Positions 33,111-45,779 of a DNA stretch of 64,000 bases are shown here, piece after piece. Numbering within the stretch: the first letter of the stretch is position 1; every line of letters starts with the position of its first letter. The notes beneath the pieces were generated by a model that had not been told where the DNA came from, did not search any database, and saw only the letters and a program-made list of their open reading frames with translations. The translations under genes were made by a program, and so were the position numbers. Source of the DNA: Sambucus nigra (lineage: Eukaryota > Streptophyta > Magnoliopsida > Dipsacales > Adoxaceae); NCBI GenBank assembly GCA_949130495.1, contig OX422208.1, forward strand, positions 684,696,202-684,760,201, read 5' to 3'.

Positions 33111-35045
33111 AATAACTTTCATGAATTGAGGTGAACTGTAGCCTCATATTCTAAAAATTTTGGAAATTTTCAATTCCATATTCGTGATTTTAAAGTAGAA
33201 TCGGAGCTATGGAAGTTATAGGTTTTTGTCTCTATATGTTTTTAGAGAAAAATGGTTTGGTTGTTAGGTCCTAATTCATAGTGTAATAGAAGAATTTGGT
33301 TTTTGAAGTTTCTACTGTCGAAGTTGAAAATATGGATTCTTAAGATTCTAACTATTTTGTAATCAAAACAAACATTGTACTTGATTTCTTTAAGGTCTAA
33401 GGACAAATATTCCAACCTTGAAACTGGTTTAAGGCTTGGAATACATAATGCACCATTGAAGCTCAATCCTTAATGGTGTTTTCTGACTTTTGATCCTTTT
33501 CAAGGTATTTCTACGTGAATTTCTGCATTTAAAATAGTAAATATATCCTACATAAGTGCAAAAATTTCATAGAAGTGATAAAATTGAGTTTGGTACATAA
33601 AATATGGGAATACCCGTAATTCTCAATTTTTGAAGTTTTATTTTATTAGTGCTAACTGATGGCTTCTACAGAGTTTTGTTGGGCTTTTTATATGGATGGT
33701 GTAGGTTAGGTTATTAGTGCAAATAGAGGTAGATTTCATATGTTTATAGGTTGGTTTTCTTTAGGTGATAAGTTTTGGGCATCTGTTTCCATGTGTTATC
33801 CCATGGGTCCAGGCTTATGTGGCTGCTTAGGTAGGATTCTAGTCAGCTAAGGTGATGTGGAACTGATTTGAGGTTTAATTTTAGGTCCTTTTATGTTTAT
33901 TTGGAGTAAAAAGTATAAATTCCATACTTTATTAAAGTTTATGGACTCATGTATAATTTTCTAAATTGATGAGGGCATTCTTTGGGTTTGGTTTCTAATT
34001 TGATATGGATAAAAAGTTATATATGGTAGGATTTTCAGGTCCATAACTCATTTAGGACGTTTACGTGCTTTATAAAAAGTTTAGGGATCGTTTTTTAATA
34101 TTTAAAACTTTGGGACTATTTCCAAATTTAAACTTTGGGACTTTTTCCTAATTTGAGGACTATTTCCTAAAGATGATAAAATCAAGAAGTAGCATCATTG
34201 GATATATAATGAAATATTTTCAAAAGAAAGGAACTAGTAAAGATAAACCAAAATATGGAACAAATATATAATAATACATAATTGAGATAAAAGTTAAAAT
34301 ATGTTATGAGAATAAGATAACAACATATAAGGCATCGAAGATAACTATGATATGGATAACGACCTTAATATATACATGTCGCTAAAAGCCAAAAATCTAT
34401 TACCCCAACTCAACTCTCCCTAACATGTTACATCATCAAGTATAATCTACGAGCACAAATTTTCTCTTTCTATCCTATAGTAAACTTTATTTTAAAACAA
34501 GTTGATTCTCCCCCTTAATCAAATCTTCTATCCTTTTAGAAAATTTCTCCCTATATTAAGAAATATGAAAAGTTTTAGAAACCGGGTCAGTAAGAACCTA
34601 AGAACATAACGATATGAAAAGGTTAGAGAAAATAAGCTTAGAGTGTGAAACACATGCCATACAACACAATAAGCACATGAAGATGATATAAACTCATGAT
34701 ATGAATCACATGACATAACATACAAAGGCACAAATGATCAATAATGATATAATAAGCCAAATATATATAAACTATCATCACGATTTTAGCATAAATACTC
34801 AAAATGTACTAAATACAAGTTAAGCACAATGAGTAAAAAGTATAGGATATGAGAGATACTAGTAGATAGTGGTTGAGAAATCAAAGATTGTATTCCTAAT
34901 TCATACCATAAATATAATTCTAGATACCAAGGTGTAACTCAGTGCAAGACAAGTATCTATGAAATATGTCTAAGAAACATCCAAAGGTGAAGAATGAGTA
35001 ATATCATGAATAGCAGTCACTAAGGATATATGATACAATAATATG
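33111..35045. other. Unassigned AT-rich DNA
   Basis: No ORF with a recognisable domain and no LTR pair. From about 34200 the sequence is A-rich with CTCCCCCTTAATC (34509-34521), which resembles the non-coding minus-strand interior of element D (52740-52850). It may be the interior of an older SIRE-like element into which element C jumped. This is inference. Confidence 0.35.
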
Positions 35046-35050
35046 TAATG

Positions 35051-36309
35051 TGTAAGGTCATAAATTTCCAATTGAGTCCTTGTATTGTTTTGACTTAATT
35101 CCGTGAACAAAATTGTGTTTGTAATATGTCATAGGGAGATTTTATTTTGTCACGATCCCACTTGGTCTATGATTTATTGAAGAAATTGAAGACGTTGCGA
35201 GAAAGCTTTAAAGAATTAATCATGCCGAAGTTTAATTGGTGCAATTTTACTCGTCTTCAAGTTAAATGCATTCCGAGATCACTCAGGTATGAATGTGTAT
35301 AATTAATGGTGCTCGAAATTGTTTTTTATAAATGATAAGGATGTATTTTTATAAAGAAAAATGTTTTAAAATATTTTTAAAAGTGTTTTAAAGGTTTACA
35401 CTACATTTTATTCTGATAAGCTCGAAATAGAGTTTGACTAATTTGGATCTCTTTTAAAAGAGATGTTTTAAACAAAAACTCAAAAAGTCAAACTGACGCG
35501 CTATCGTTCAAACGACATAAGCTCTCGTTCGAATGAGATGCTCATGTTGCGCGAACGACGTGGCCTTATCGTTCGAATGACACATTTTTTGAGGCGGAGT
35601 TAAATTCTTATTTAAAGCGTGTTTCGTCAGAATTAAAAGGTGTGTGCATCTGGAAAAACAGTTTACCATCCAGTACATTGTTTGCATATGTTTTCTAAGG
35701 TTTAAAAAAGCATAAACACATCCTTACAGTTTGCAAAGATCCGAGTTATCATTCTTATATGTTTAAGTGATCTTGTGACACCAAGAAGGTTTATTCTACC
35801 ATTGAACATCAGGGTTTTGCGATGAAGAAAAGAGAAGGACTTCTTATTCGATATCGTAGACGTATCAAAGCCATTCGATGGACAATGAGACATACGTGGA
35901 CGCGTGTGTTGTGGACAGGTATCATGGAAGACGGAATTTCTGCGTGGGCATTATTGAAGAATGGTAGAAGACCAGAAGGAGCATCAAGACCCGTGGGGAT
36001 CGAGTCATTGAGTAAGGCTAATCTGTATTTGTAAAACCTTTGTTCATAGTGATTGTCTGGCTTGGTCCGTCCAAGGTTGGTTTCCCATTTTGGGTTTTTT
36101 CCTCGTACATCTGGCGTTGAGAGTATTCTTTACTTTACTTTACTTGCTTTAATCACTAAATGCATGTTTAGTATTAATCAAGATAAAATTGGTTTAAAGT
36201 AAGAATTGGGTTTTCACAACTTGGTTTGGTGCACTTTAAAAGTTGGATAATTTTTGGTGAAAAATTAGTTTGATTTGAAACACACGCATAGGGACCACCC
36301 TGTTTCACA
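35051..36309 (+). repeat. 5' LTR of element C (1259 bp)
   Basis: TGTAAGG...TTTCACA; collinear with 39342-40599 with scattered substitutions. Its start (TGTAAGGxCATAAATTTCC, then AATTGAGTCC) is shared with the LTR of element D read on the minus strand, so C and D are related. Confidence 0.9.
35503..35617 (+). promoter_or_regulatory. LTR C promoter: CGTTCGAACG-type array and TATA-like site (5' LTR)
   Basis: Variants TCGTTCAAACGAC, TCGTTCGAATGA, TTGCGCGAACGAC and TCGTTCGAATGA at about 35503-35580 are spaced 20-26 bp. A TATA-like TTATTTAAAG follows at 35608-35617, about 28 bp downstream. Confidence 0.5.
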
Positions 36310-36312
36310 AAT

Positions 36313-36347
36313 TGGTATCAGAGATAGAAAACAAATTGGTATCAGAG
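36313..36347 (+). promoter_or_regulatory. Primer-binding site of element C, duplicated
   Basis: TGGTATCAGAG occurs at 36313-36323 and again at 36337-36347 through a 24-bp tandem duplication. The first copy is in the normal place, three bases after the LTR. Confidence 0.75.
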
Positions 36348-36394
36348 ATGTAAATGGTGTGTTTGTTTATCTCTCCTGTGTTTGTTTTCTCTCG

Positions 36395-37200
36395 ATGGAT
36401 TCTATAAGCTTTGACTATTTACATCGTTTGAATTTAAAGTTTGCAAAAAGTATTGAAGTTTTGGAGAAAGAAAATTATGGTTTCAAAAATAGGATTGAAT
36501 ATTTGCAAAATTTTAAAATTCAAAGAGATATTTGTCGTGAGAAGTTTAGTTCCTTGTTTAAAGATTTTACTTTATTAAAATTGGGCAGAAAGGAGAGTGA
36601 TGATAGAGTCCTCGTTTTAGAAAAAGAGTTAGAGGATTTAAAAAATTCTAGAGTTTGTGCCGTTGAGGAAAGTAATTTGATTAATGATTTTGTGGCACGA
36701 GAAAAGGCTCTTAGGGATAAGTTTGCTCACATTGAGGGGGAGCGAGATAACCTTTAAGGGGCAATTGAAAATTTAAAGAAGGAGTCCCAAAAGTTTGAGG
36801 AGTCTAATCGTTTTCTTGAGTCGAATGTTTTGAAGTTAAAAAATGATTTAAATGACTTGAGTGGTGATGGTAGAGACTTATCTTGTTCTAGTGGTTCGAA
36901 TGTAAAATCCCAAACCATAATTTGTTTTAGAGCGTCAACCACATCCGAGGGTATTAGAATAGGTCAACCTAAAGGTCTCGTTCCTCGTCGTGTTTTCACA
37001 TGTTCGCATTGTGGTAGGAAAGGCACCTTAGGAGTTTTTGTTTTGATCTTAGAAAAGACCCTAGGAAGATTAAACGTAGTGTCCCATTGGTTCCCAAAAC
37101 CCGTTTTGTTAGGTATTCACCTATTTGGGTTAGGAAATCTGTTTTGGAGATGCTAAATGCTTCGTTGGTTGATTCTCACATGCATGCACATGATTCACCT
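36395..37200 (+). pseudogene. SIRE-type gag, C-terminal half (coiled coil plus CCHC remnant)
   Basis: ATG 36395 opens MDSISFDYLHRLNLKF followed by a Lys/Glu-rich coiled coil (EVLEKENYGFKNRIEYL, VLVLEKELEDLKN, AREKALRDKFAHIEGERDNL). One stop (36755-36757) interrupts it. The same frame continues as ENLKKESQKFEESNRFLES to RRVFTCSHCGRKG, a zinc knuckle whose His is lost. It aligns segment by segment with the minus-strand ORF 54460-55389 of element D. The N-terminal UBN2 capsid half is absent: coding starts only about 50 bp past the primer-binding site. No pol follows. Confidence 0.7.
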
Positions 37201-39329
37201 CTTACTATTTCTTATGGATAGTAGCTTGCATGTTTTGTCATACACTAGCCCTTGCATCATGTTTATAATTTTCTAGTGTTATGACATGTTTATCTCTTTG
37301 TATTATATTTTTCATTTGTTTGAGTCCTATTAAAAAATACAAAAAGATTTTGTTTTTTGAGAAAACTTTTGAAAACCTAAAAATATTTTGCTTTTATTTG
37401 AGTCAAAATATGAAAATCCAAAAAGATTTTTTGGTTTTTTGTTTTTGACTTTACATGTTTGATGTGGAATATTGGTGTACTTGGACCCCCCCCCCCCCCC
37501 CCCACATCGTTTCATTATCCATGTGGCTAGGACATTTGGTCATTATTATCGATGCTTAGAATGATCTTAACCCTTGTTTATATAGGGTTGTTTCGAAGTT
37601 GATATGCATTTTGATTCGACTTTGTATATATGCCAACATTGCACACATGCACGAGTTATATATGGATGTTTGACTTCTCTTGCATATTTGAATTTGGTGA
37701 GGCGTTCTTATCTCAATCTTGTCATCTATGCGTAAGTAGACTTAAGGAGAAGTGTGCATGTAAAAATCATTTACCGTGAGGACTTGAGTTGGTACCTAAT
37801 TAAAAAATGATGAGTGATTCACGGGAAAGAGCTGCGAGAGTTCAAAATCGTGAAAGCCACCATTTAAAAGAGCCCAAAAGAAAAATAAATATGCAAAGAA
37901 AAAGGGCCAATAAGATTTTGTCTAAGTTGAGAATGTTGGAAACCTCAAAAGAACTTGAAAAAGCATGTTTATGAGGGAGTTTGGTTGGAGAAAATTTAAA
38001 CGAGTTTACACAACTAATCCTAATGTTGAAACATTGCAATTTGACGCTATTGTTTGTAGAATCATCAAATTTCTAGATTTGTGTTCATGTATTATGTTTA
38101 GTTCATTAAGCTCACACTTTAACTGTCATATGGCTATGATAAAGTTTGGTGATTTATCGCTATCAATTAGAGCTTCTTGATCGTTTTGATGTGTTGGAAT
38201 TGTGACTCATTTGTTGTAGTTTCACGTCCATACATTCCATATCCATGTTTAGGTACATCGGTACTATGCTTGCATGTAACTCACATTATTAGTTTTTTTA
38301 AGAGTTTTTGCGTTTTGTGTTAAAAGCTTACTGTTTTAGCACTGTTTTGCTGCTGTCAGGCCCTTCCTGGAATCTTTTTGTGGAAATTTTTTCACTAGGC
38401 AATAATATATAATATTTCTGGGAAAATGTGAAAGTTTGGCAGGTCGCGAGAAGTCGTTCAAACGACATCTCTTTGTCGCGCGAATGACATTTGTACTTCG
38501 TTCGAGCGACGTCCTCATTTCGTTTAAGCGACATCCCTGGATCGTTCGAACGAAAGGCTGAATTCTTGCTTCTGATTGGTTTGCAATCCATTGGTTATTT
38601 TGGGTGATATTTTTGGTATTGCTGGAAGTGTTTCTGGACTGACTGGTTTATATGCAGGATTTATTGGTTCTAAATTGGATTTTTGCATATAGTTCGTTTA
38701 TCACACCTAATTCGTTTGATATATTCTTTGTGTGATTCATTAGTTTACTAGCTACTGATTTGTCATCTCTTGATCATATTTAGCTGGTTGTTTCATGGTT
38801 ATCTAGCATTTTTAATTCTCAAATTGATTCAAATTGGTATATTCTCATGCTAGATACTTTGATTGGTTTATCTTTTCACTGGATTGTCTATTCGAGACAA
38901 AAAGGGGGAGAGATGTATGTGATGTGTATGTGATGTAAGGGGAGATTTGAGCATGTTTTGGATTACATATATTATAAATTGGTATTTCTAATTTTGTTGC
39001 TCAATTCGTTTAACAAATGATTTTCAGAGATTATTCATATTGGTATCTATTGTTGTTTGGTATCATTTGGATATATATATTAGTTTCATTTGTTCCTCCA
39101 TACTTCACTAGGTATTTATTTGTCTGTTTCATGTGTGTAGGTATGCTTCAGCCATTTGAGATTTCAATTCTACATCACATTCAGACAGTTCATACTTGCC
39201 GGTGCTACATATACTAGTCCGTGTCTTGTAATTTTAGATTTCAAGTTTATGGGATAGTATTTATGCATCATACGGCTTGACGGCCCGACTTAGGCATTTC
39301 ACTGGTTTAGTTTTGTCCCAGAATAGTGA
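37201..39329 (+). other. Non-coding interior of element C with an internal palindrome array
   Basis: No long ORF. C15 run at 37489-37503. At 38453-38552 there are five sites of the CGTTCGAACG family (TCGTTCAAACGAC, TCGCGCGAATGAC, TCGTTCGAGCGAC, TCGTTTAAGCGAC, TCGTTCGAACGAA) spaced about 20-23 bp. They lie outside the LTRs. A TATA-like ATTATATATTATTG is on the minus strand about 40 bp to the left (38401-38416). Confidence 0.5.
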
Positions 39330-39341
39330 AAGGGGGAGATT
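39330..39341 (+). promoter_or_regulatory. Polypurine tract of element C
   Basis: AAAGGGGGAGAT directly before the 3' LTR start TGTAAGG at 39342. Confidence 0.85.
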
Positions 39342-40599
39342 TGTAAGGACATAAATTTCCAATTGAGTCCCTATATTATTTTGACTTAATTCCGTGAACA
39401 AAACTGTGTTTGTAATATGTCATAGGGAGATTTTATTTTGTCACGATCTCACTTGGACTATAATGTATTGAAGAAATTAAAGACATTGCGGCAAATCTTC
39501 AAAGCATTAATCATGCCGAAGTTTAATTGGTGCAAGTTTACTCGTCTTCAAGTTAAATGCATTCCGAGATCACTCAGGTATGAATGCATATAATTAATGG
39601 TGCTCGGAATTATTTTTATAAAAGATAAGGATGTATTTTTATAAAGAAAAATATTTTAAAATGTTTTTAAAAGTGTTTTAAAGGTTTACACTACGTTTTA
39701 TTCTGATAAGCTCGAAGTTGAGTTTGACTAATTTGGATCTCTTTTAAAAGAGACATTTTAAACAAAAACTCAAAAAGTCAAACTGACGCGCTGTCGTTCA
39801 AACGACGTAAGCTCTCGTTCGAATGAGATGCTCATGTTGCGCGAACGACGTGGCCTTATCGTTCGAATGACACATTTTTCAAGGCGGCGTTAAATTCTTA
39901 TTTAAAGCGTGTTTCGTCAGAATTAAAAGGTGTGTGCATCTGGAAAAACAGTTTACCATCCAGTACGTTGTTTGCATATGTTTTCTAAGGTTTAAAAAAG
40001 CATAAACACATCCTTAGAGTTTGCAAAGATCTGAGTTATCATTCTTATATTTTTAAGTGATATTGCGGCACCAAGAAGGTTTGTTCTACCGTTGAACATC
40101 AGGGTTTTGCAGTGAAGAAAAGAAAATGACTTCTTGTTCGACATTGTAGACGTATCAAAGTCATTCAGTGGACACCGAGACATACGTGGACGCGTGTGTT
40201 GTGGACATGTATCGTGGAAGATGAAATTTCTGCGTGGGCACTATTGAAGAATGGTAGAAGACCAGAAAGAGAGTCAAAACCCTTGGGGATCGAGCCATTG
40301 AGTAAGGCTAATATGTGTTTGTAAAACCTTTGTTCATAGTGATTGTCTGGCTTGGTCCGTCTGAGGTTATTTTCCCGTTTTGGGCTTTTTCCTTGTACAT
40401 CCGACGTTGTGAGTATTCTTTACTTTACTTTACTTGCTTTAATCACTAGATGCATGTTTTGGATTAATCAAGATAAAATCGGTTTAAAGTAAGAATTGGG
40501 TTTTCACAACTTGGTTTGGTGCACTTTAAAAGTTGGATAATTTTTGGTGAAAAATTGGTTTGATTTGAATCACACGCATAGGGACCACCTCGTTTCGCA
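39342..40599 (+). repeat. 3' LTR of element C (1258 bp)
   Basis: Collinear with the 5' LTR. The palindrome array (39793-39870) reads TCGTTCAAACGAC, TCGTTCGAATGA, TTGCGCGAACGAC, TCGTTCGAATGA, that is, the same variants in the same order as at 35503. Confidence 0.9.
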
Positions 40600-40604
40600 T
40601 AATG

Positions 40605-41279
40605 ACATTTGATTGTAGAATCCTATAAAATATGATCAAAACAAGGAATGATCAAAAATAATATTTGATATGATGTAACAATTTTATCCAAAATGTAATA
40701 ACAATGATATCTCATATATGACAATTTTTTTTTATCAATATCAAAGTCAATGGTAATGCCATATACTCTTAAGAATATAAATAATTAATATCAATTCTAA
40801 AGCCAATTAGTACTAAGAAAGATCAAATATATACTGAAATTATCACTCAATAAAAAATGATATATCAAAACATGCATTTCAAATGAATCCTTCGAAGAAA
40901 CGTGCGAGATATACTACAAAGGGAGAATGAGAATAAGGTTCAAAGAAAATGATAATAAATTAGTTTCTAATAACTTGTCTCAAATAAAGAGTTTTACATG
41001 GCACAATAATATTTATGCAATAGGTAGAAAATATAGACAAAAGTATTAAACGTTTCAAAATTTGAGTTTTATGTCCAATGTTCATAATCAAGAAAAAGTT
41101 ATCCATAAAAGGCTAATAATACGATGAGATAATTAACCAAGAACATAAGATCATATCTCGATCGTGTAAAAAAAATGAACCCCATTGAGAGAAAGGTTAA
41201 ATATCAAGTTCAATTAAAATAACAAATCATAAAATAAAGAACGCAAAGTTTCGACTCAAGTAAAATCTCGAACACCTTT
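40605..41279. other. Unassigned AT-rich flank of element C
   Basis: This is the right-hand continuation of 33111-35045 after removal of element C. No ORF or repeat boundary can be supported. Confidence 0.35.
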
Positions 41280-42164
41280 TTAAGGAACATTTCCAACTAC
41301 CACTTTTGCCCTCAGTGAGAAAGTGGTTAAAACCTTTTGTCTAGTAACTTTGGTGTTATCCAATTTTAGATAGATATAAATCATTGAGACATTTGAGACA
41401 ATACTCAGAAAATATTAAGAGTAGACGAACTTTGGTACTCAAACATGAGATGTCAAACAAGCATATTCAAATGACACTTGGATCTCAAATTATTGAGTGT
41501 AAACTAGGGTTTTTAAAGGCACACGATATGATCTTCATATTTGTTTTCGTAAATGTCGATCTTTAAAAATTATTTCCAGCACTCCTATTTATAGAAACAT
41601 GAAAGAGAGGTGGTATGAAAATTGAGGAAACTCGTTCAAAAGTAAATATTAGGGTTACTCGAATGAGTTGTACAATCTCATTTGAACGAAATAAATCTAG
41701 TTCGAATAAGATAGCCAAACTGATTTGAACGAGATTTCTCTGCTTCATATGAACTTCTCTTTTGAACCTCGTTTTATGTTCATTTGAACAAAAACCCTCG
41801 TGTTGTTTTAATAACTTTCTTAAATTCATTTGAATGGCAGAGGTAAGTTCATTCGAAGGACTTTAAAAACAAAAAAAAAATCTTTAAAATCATTTTTCGA
41901 AAATAGCCTCAGTTTAAAGACTAACACCCAAATAATTTATCGAAGGATCAAAGAAAATACGCATACATAATTCTTGAGACCTCATTGACATTGAAAATGA
42001 ATCTCGACACTAAAACATGACACAAGGATGAAGTCGCTTTACTTGGCCGCTACGATCTTCAATCACACATCATAGGCTTGAAGGATAAATAAACTCAAAT
42101 CCTAACCTATAACTCAAACGATTTTGCAAAAATATAATACAGCCAAAACTCATAGAGCTGGATT
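41280..42164 (-). repeat. Old SIRE-like LTR fragment, minus strand
   Basis: Read on the minus strand from about 42160 it aligns with the first part of LTR D: CCAAAACT, CTATGACTCAAAC-like, GCTTGAAGGAT, CACATCATAGGCTTGAAG, GGCCGCTACGATCTTC. A decayed palindrome array (TTCGAATGA, TTTGAACGA, TTCGAATAA variants, 41630-41860) and a good minus-strand TATA box (CTATAAATAG, 41585-41594) lie where LTR D has them. Ends are not defined. Confidence 0.55.
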
Positions 42165-42815
42165 CGAATGAAAATTTTCCCCTACCGTTTTGTTTACCTA
42201 ACCGCTATTTCCCCTAATATTTCCTATAGTGTTGGTGTGTGTGCCAGGTATTAAGCCAAATCTAAAGAGTCGCACTTACAAGCGGTAAAGAGCGTGATTT
42301 AATATTTTAGCAGTACTTAAAAGATATGATAGTGGTATCCCTATGATACTAATGACTCCCTTTATACATATTCGGATTCCAATTGGGTGGGTGATATCGT
42401 TGATTGGAAAAGCACTTTCTGAGGATTTTTCTTCTTTACACTTCTATGGTGCCATAACTTTTAAAGAAACAAAACAATATTTCTTTTTCCACGATGGTGG
42501 CAGAGTACTTCATCACGAGTGGTTGTTGCACTTAACTACTTTGGATAATACAAATGGTTCAAAAGTATGGGTTAAATCAAGGAACTATGTAACTCTATTG
42601 TGATGACTTGAGCATGATAGATATTTCTAAGAACCTGATGAAACGCTCTTGGAAAAAACACGTAGAATGCACACATCGTTTCATTAGGGATCTAGGTGAT
42701 CAAAACATCATTAACATAAGCTACATGCGAAAAAATAATTAGGAAATATCTGTATTAAGTCATTAGAGATTTTTGGGTTTCACTACCTCAATGGGTATTT
42801 GGGATTGTTTGAGAT
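42165..42815 (+). pseudogene. SIRE-type copia RT end and RNase H fossil
   Basis: Reading across frames gives FVYLTAISPNISYSVGVCARY, ESHLQAVK, YDTNDSLYTYSDSNWVGDIV DWKST, then STMVAEYFITSGCC, LLWIIQMVQKYGLNQGTM, LYCDDLSMIDISKNLM and HRFIRDLGDQNII. These are, in order, the last RT segment (LLYLTA-RPDISYSVGVCARYQ), the connection (ESHL-AVKRI) and the whole RNase H of SIRE elements, with its acidic residues in YSDSNW, AEYF and YCDD. About six stops and one frameshift. The strand is opposite to the adjoining LTR fragment, so two elements meet near 42165. Confidence 0.8.
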
Positions 42816-44256
42816 TGAGTGATTATGTCTCTATCAAATTTGATGTACAACTTGATATATTTGCACATTTGATTTTTGTTTTTACATATTTTGTTGATAA
42901 TTTGAAAAATATATAAGGATTTTTGTTTATTTTGTATTTTTTTTTATCAAATCTCATACTAAATATGTTGGTTAATCTGTAAGTTTGCATAAAATGAAGT
43001 TTTATTACTCATTTGATTTGTTGTTGAATATTCTTTGTCCAAATTAAACTTTTCAAAAATATCATGACAAACATTGACTTTGATTTGATCTTGGGGATTT
43101 AAAACCTTTTATCTTCACTACACCACATAAATTAAAAAATGGTATTGATAATTTTTATTTCTATAAGCATTTGCAAACTCTTGTTGAAAACTAATCTTGC
43201 ATGAGTTTTAATAAGAGGTCTTTACTTATGAGAAATTAAGAGTTTATATTTGAAGGAGTTGAATATGGACCATTTTATGCATTAATAAGGGCTACCAATA
43301 GAGTGATAAATCCCAATTCAAATTCTAATGTCATTGGGTAGGTGTCATCTAGGAATGTGAAATGCCAATCAACGAGAAAATATTATTTGTTGTAAAAAAA
43401 GTCATAAGCCAAGTGCTTAACCCACAATAAAAACAAGATAAGGATATATCATATTTCGAAAGAAATAGCTATTCTGGTTTGGCATTTAAAGGATTCTTAA
43501 AACACTTGTGATGAGGGAGTTTTGTAGATGGAGGTGATCTTAAAGTTAAACTCGTGATTTTTGGGATTTTCTATCTCTATGCAAATTCAAGACTAAATGG
43601 TTCATTTCTTATCATTGATGTGTTTAGAATATGAATTGAAAATGTTTAGATTTCTCAAAATTTATAAACAATCTTTATTTGATAAATCCCACGCGATTCT
43701 ACCTTCTATTACATGTTAAATTGTATGATTTTCTAACTGTTTTTTGTCTTTGAGACTTGATCTTGTGTTTTCTTGTATATATAAGTATTTTTAATGCTAA
43801 TGGCATTTCTTTGATCTATAGTGTTTGAGCATGTTTCTTTGCATGAGGATATTCATTTTGTTGAAAGTGTTTATGAAAAATAATTTTTGAAGATGTTTGA
43901 GGAGTTGGAGATATTGAGTTGTTTGAAAATATTCTAGAAATCTGGTGTTTTCTTGCACATGACATAATATTTCCCCATGCATAAAACTAAAGGTTTGCTG
44001 GATTTTTATTTCATACTAGTTGATTTCATGTGCACGCCTCGTATAGATCTGTGCGTATGGCCGAGTTTCTTTATTCGCACAACTTAAAACCCCTTAAGTG
44101 CGAACGCTGCCCCTGTTTCAGCAAGTCTTTATCTTGTTTTATGATTCTTACCTCTTGATTTGTCATTACTGCTCTATTACATTATTTATGATATTCAACC
44201 TAATTACATCTCTTTTTCTGTTATATAATTCATTATTTTTTATTTTATTCCATGAT
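42816..44256 (+). other. Region after the SIRE RNase H; no gene assigned
   Basis: 43185-43610 is open for long runs in one plus frame (FEGVEYGPFYALIRATNRVI) with only occasional stops, which hints at a decayed ORF. SIRE elements can carry an env-like ORF here, but I do not recognise the sequence. Confidence 0.3.
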
Positions 44257-44270
44257 AAAAAAGGGGGAGA
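44257..44270 (+). promoter_or_regulatory. Polypurine tract of the SIRE fossil
   Basis: AAAAAAGGGGGAGA, the same form as in elements C (39330) and D (52457). The expected 3' LTR downstream cannot be recognised. A (TA)n tract stands at 44361-44400. Confidence 0.5.
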
Positions 44271-44361
44271 TAGTTGTGGTAAAGATTGGGTAGATAAGTT
44301 TTTGTTTGTTTAAAGGGGAGTTTGAAATGTTTTATTGATCGTATGTTTGATTTAGGGGTAG

Positions 44362-44404
<43 letters not shown>

Positions 44405-44753
44405 GCTTTCCTTTTTCTATTTGTAAAGAGAGAGATCATATATTGAAAATTTGAATTGGTCTGAGGGATTTATGTAATACAAATGTTTCTCTCATTATAT
44501 GGCTAATGTGAAATGTGTCCTTCATGTCGTAATCAATAGGGTGTGCAAAATCCAAACCAAACCGATTAAACCGACCAATCCAATCCAACTACAAAACCGA
44601 CCTCAATTGGATTGGAATAGATTTTAATTTTCAAAAACGGATTTAATTGGATCGGTTGCAGTTCTTGTATAAAAAAATGATTAAAAAACCGAACCGATCC
44701 AATTAAAATGAATGTGGTTAAAAAAATACCCAATACCCTACCCGATTTAATAC

Positions 44754-44756
<3 letters not shown>

Positions 44757-44792
<36 letters not shown>

Positions 44793-44994
44793 TGTTAAAA
44801 AACACCTACCCGATTTCATTTCTCACATTTACCTTAAGGTTGATCTCCCTTTCCCTCAAATTCCTTTCCTCACATTTCCTCTCATTCTCCCCTTCCCTTA
44901 GACGGCGATGGCTCTGATCTCCTCCTCCCCCTTACACCGCCAAGCTGATTTGATCTCCTCCCCCTTACACCGACGGTAATTTTTGTCTTCCCCC

Positions 44995-45071
<77 letters not shown>

Positions 45072-45072
45072 G
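44757..45072. repeat. Microsatellites in the hAT 5' region
   Basis: (TA)n at 44757-44790, then a compound (CT)n-(TA)n-(CA)n tract at 44994-45072. Between them, a block with CTGATCTCCTCC and CCCCTTACACCG(C/A)C is repeated at 44914-44974. Short ORFs here encode only repeat peptides. Confidence 0.8.
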
Positions 45073-45779
45073 TCACATACACAAAAATGGGGCTCGATTT
45101 TTATGGTTTAATTTTAGGGCTTTTCATTTCATTAACAGTTTAATGGTTTGATTGGGGCTAATAGTGTTTGTCACTAACAGTTTAATTTTTATGGTAAAAA
45201 TTAGCTTCTGCATGAAGCTTACTCATGTATTAGATTATATGGATTTAACAAAAAGCTCGTGATATATGTGTAGTAGTGATATTATAGGGATTAAGAATAA
45301 TTTTTGAAATTATGCTAGAATAAATATTAAATGAATTTTTTAATTAACTCTTAATTAAATATTAGTGAATATTGAACTGTTATCTTTTTCCCAATTGCAT
45401 AATTGATTGTTTTATAGATAAGCTTAGTCAGTTAACTGAAATTTATCATATCTGCTAAGGTTGAGTAAACTGAAATTTGCATAGTTAAATATGAGTATGT
45501 TTGTGTGTGCACACTCCGCAAGAAATTTATCATATCTGCTAAGGTTGAGTAAACTGATAATATTTTAATGGTTTGATTTTTAACAGTTGTAGGTTGAGTA
45601 AAATGTTAATGGTTTGATTTTTAACAGTTGTAGGGATTTTCATTGTTCACTGCTTCCATATTTTTAAATTAAAGAGTAATCACGGCTCAATATTCGGGGG
45701 CATTGTGTCAGGTAAATTTGAATGTAAACCATCAGTTTCATTTTTATTTATATTTTCTGATTATATTATAATTAATTAA

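Larger units (their letters stand above)
35051..40599 (+). mobile_element. SIRE-like copia element C, gag-half only, TSD TAATG
   Basis: LTRs 35051-36309 and 39342-40599 are collinear. The 5-bp target duplication TAATG is present at 35046-35050 and 40600-40604. A tRNA-Met primer-binding site follows the 5' LTR and the polypurine tract AAAGGGGGAGATT precedes the 3' LTR. The 3.0-kb interior carries only the coiled-coil/CCHC part of a SIRE-type gag. All boundaries can be read directly. Confidence 0.9.

Noticed and set aside
44538..44800. Separate MITE at the AAACCGA/ACCGATCC repeats
   Set aside because: No second terminal repeat or target duplication nearby; the stretch fits the left end of the hAT.
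44566..45082. ORFs with IYIYIY runs
   Set aside because: They are microsatellite translations in the hAT 5' region.
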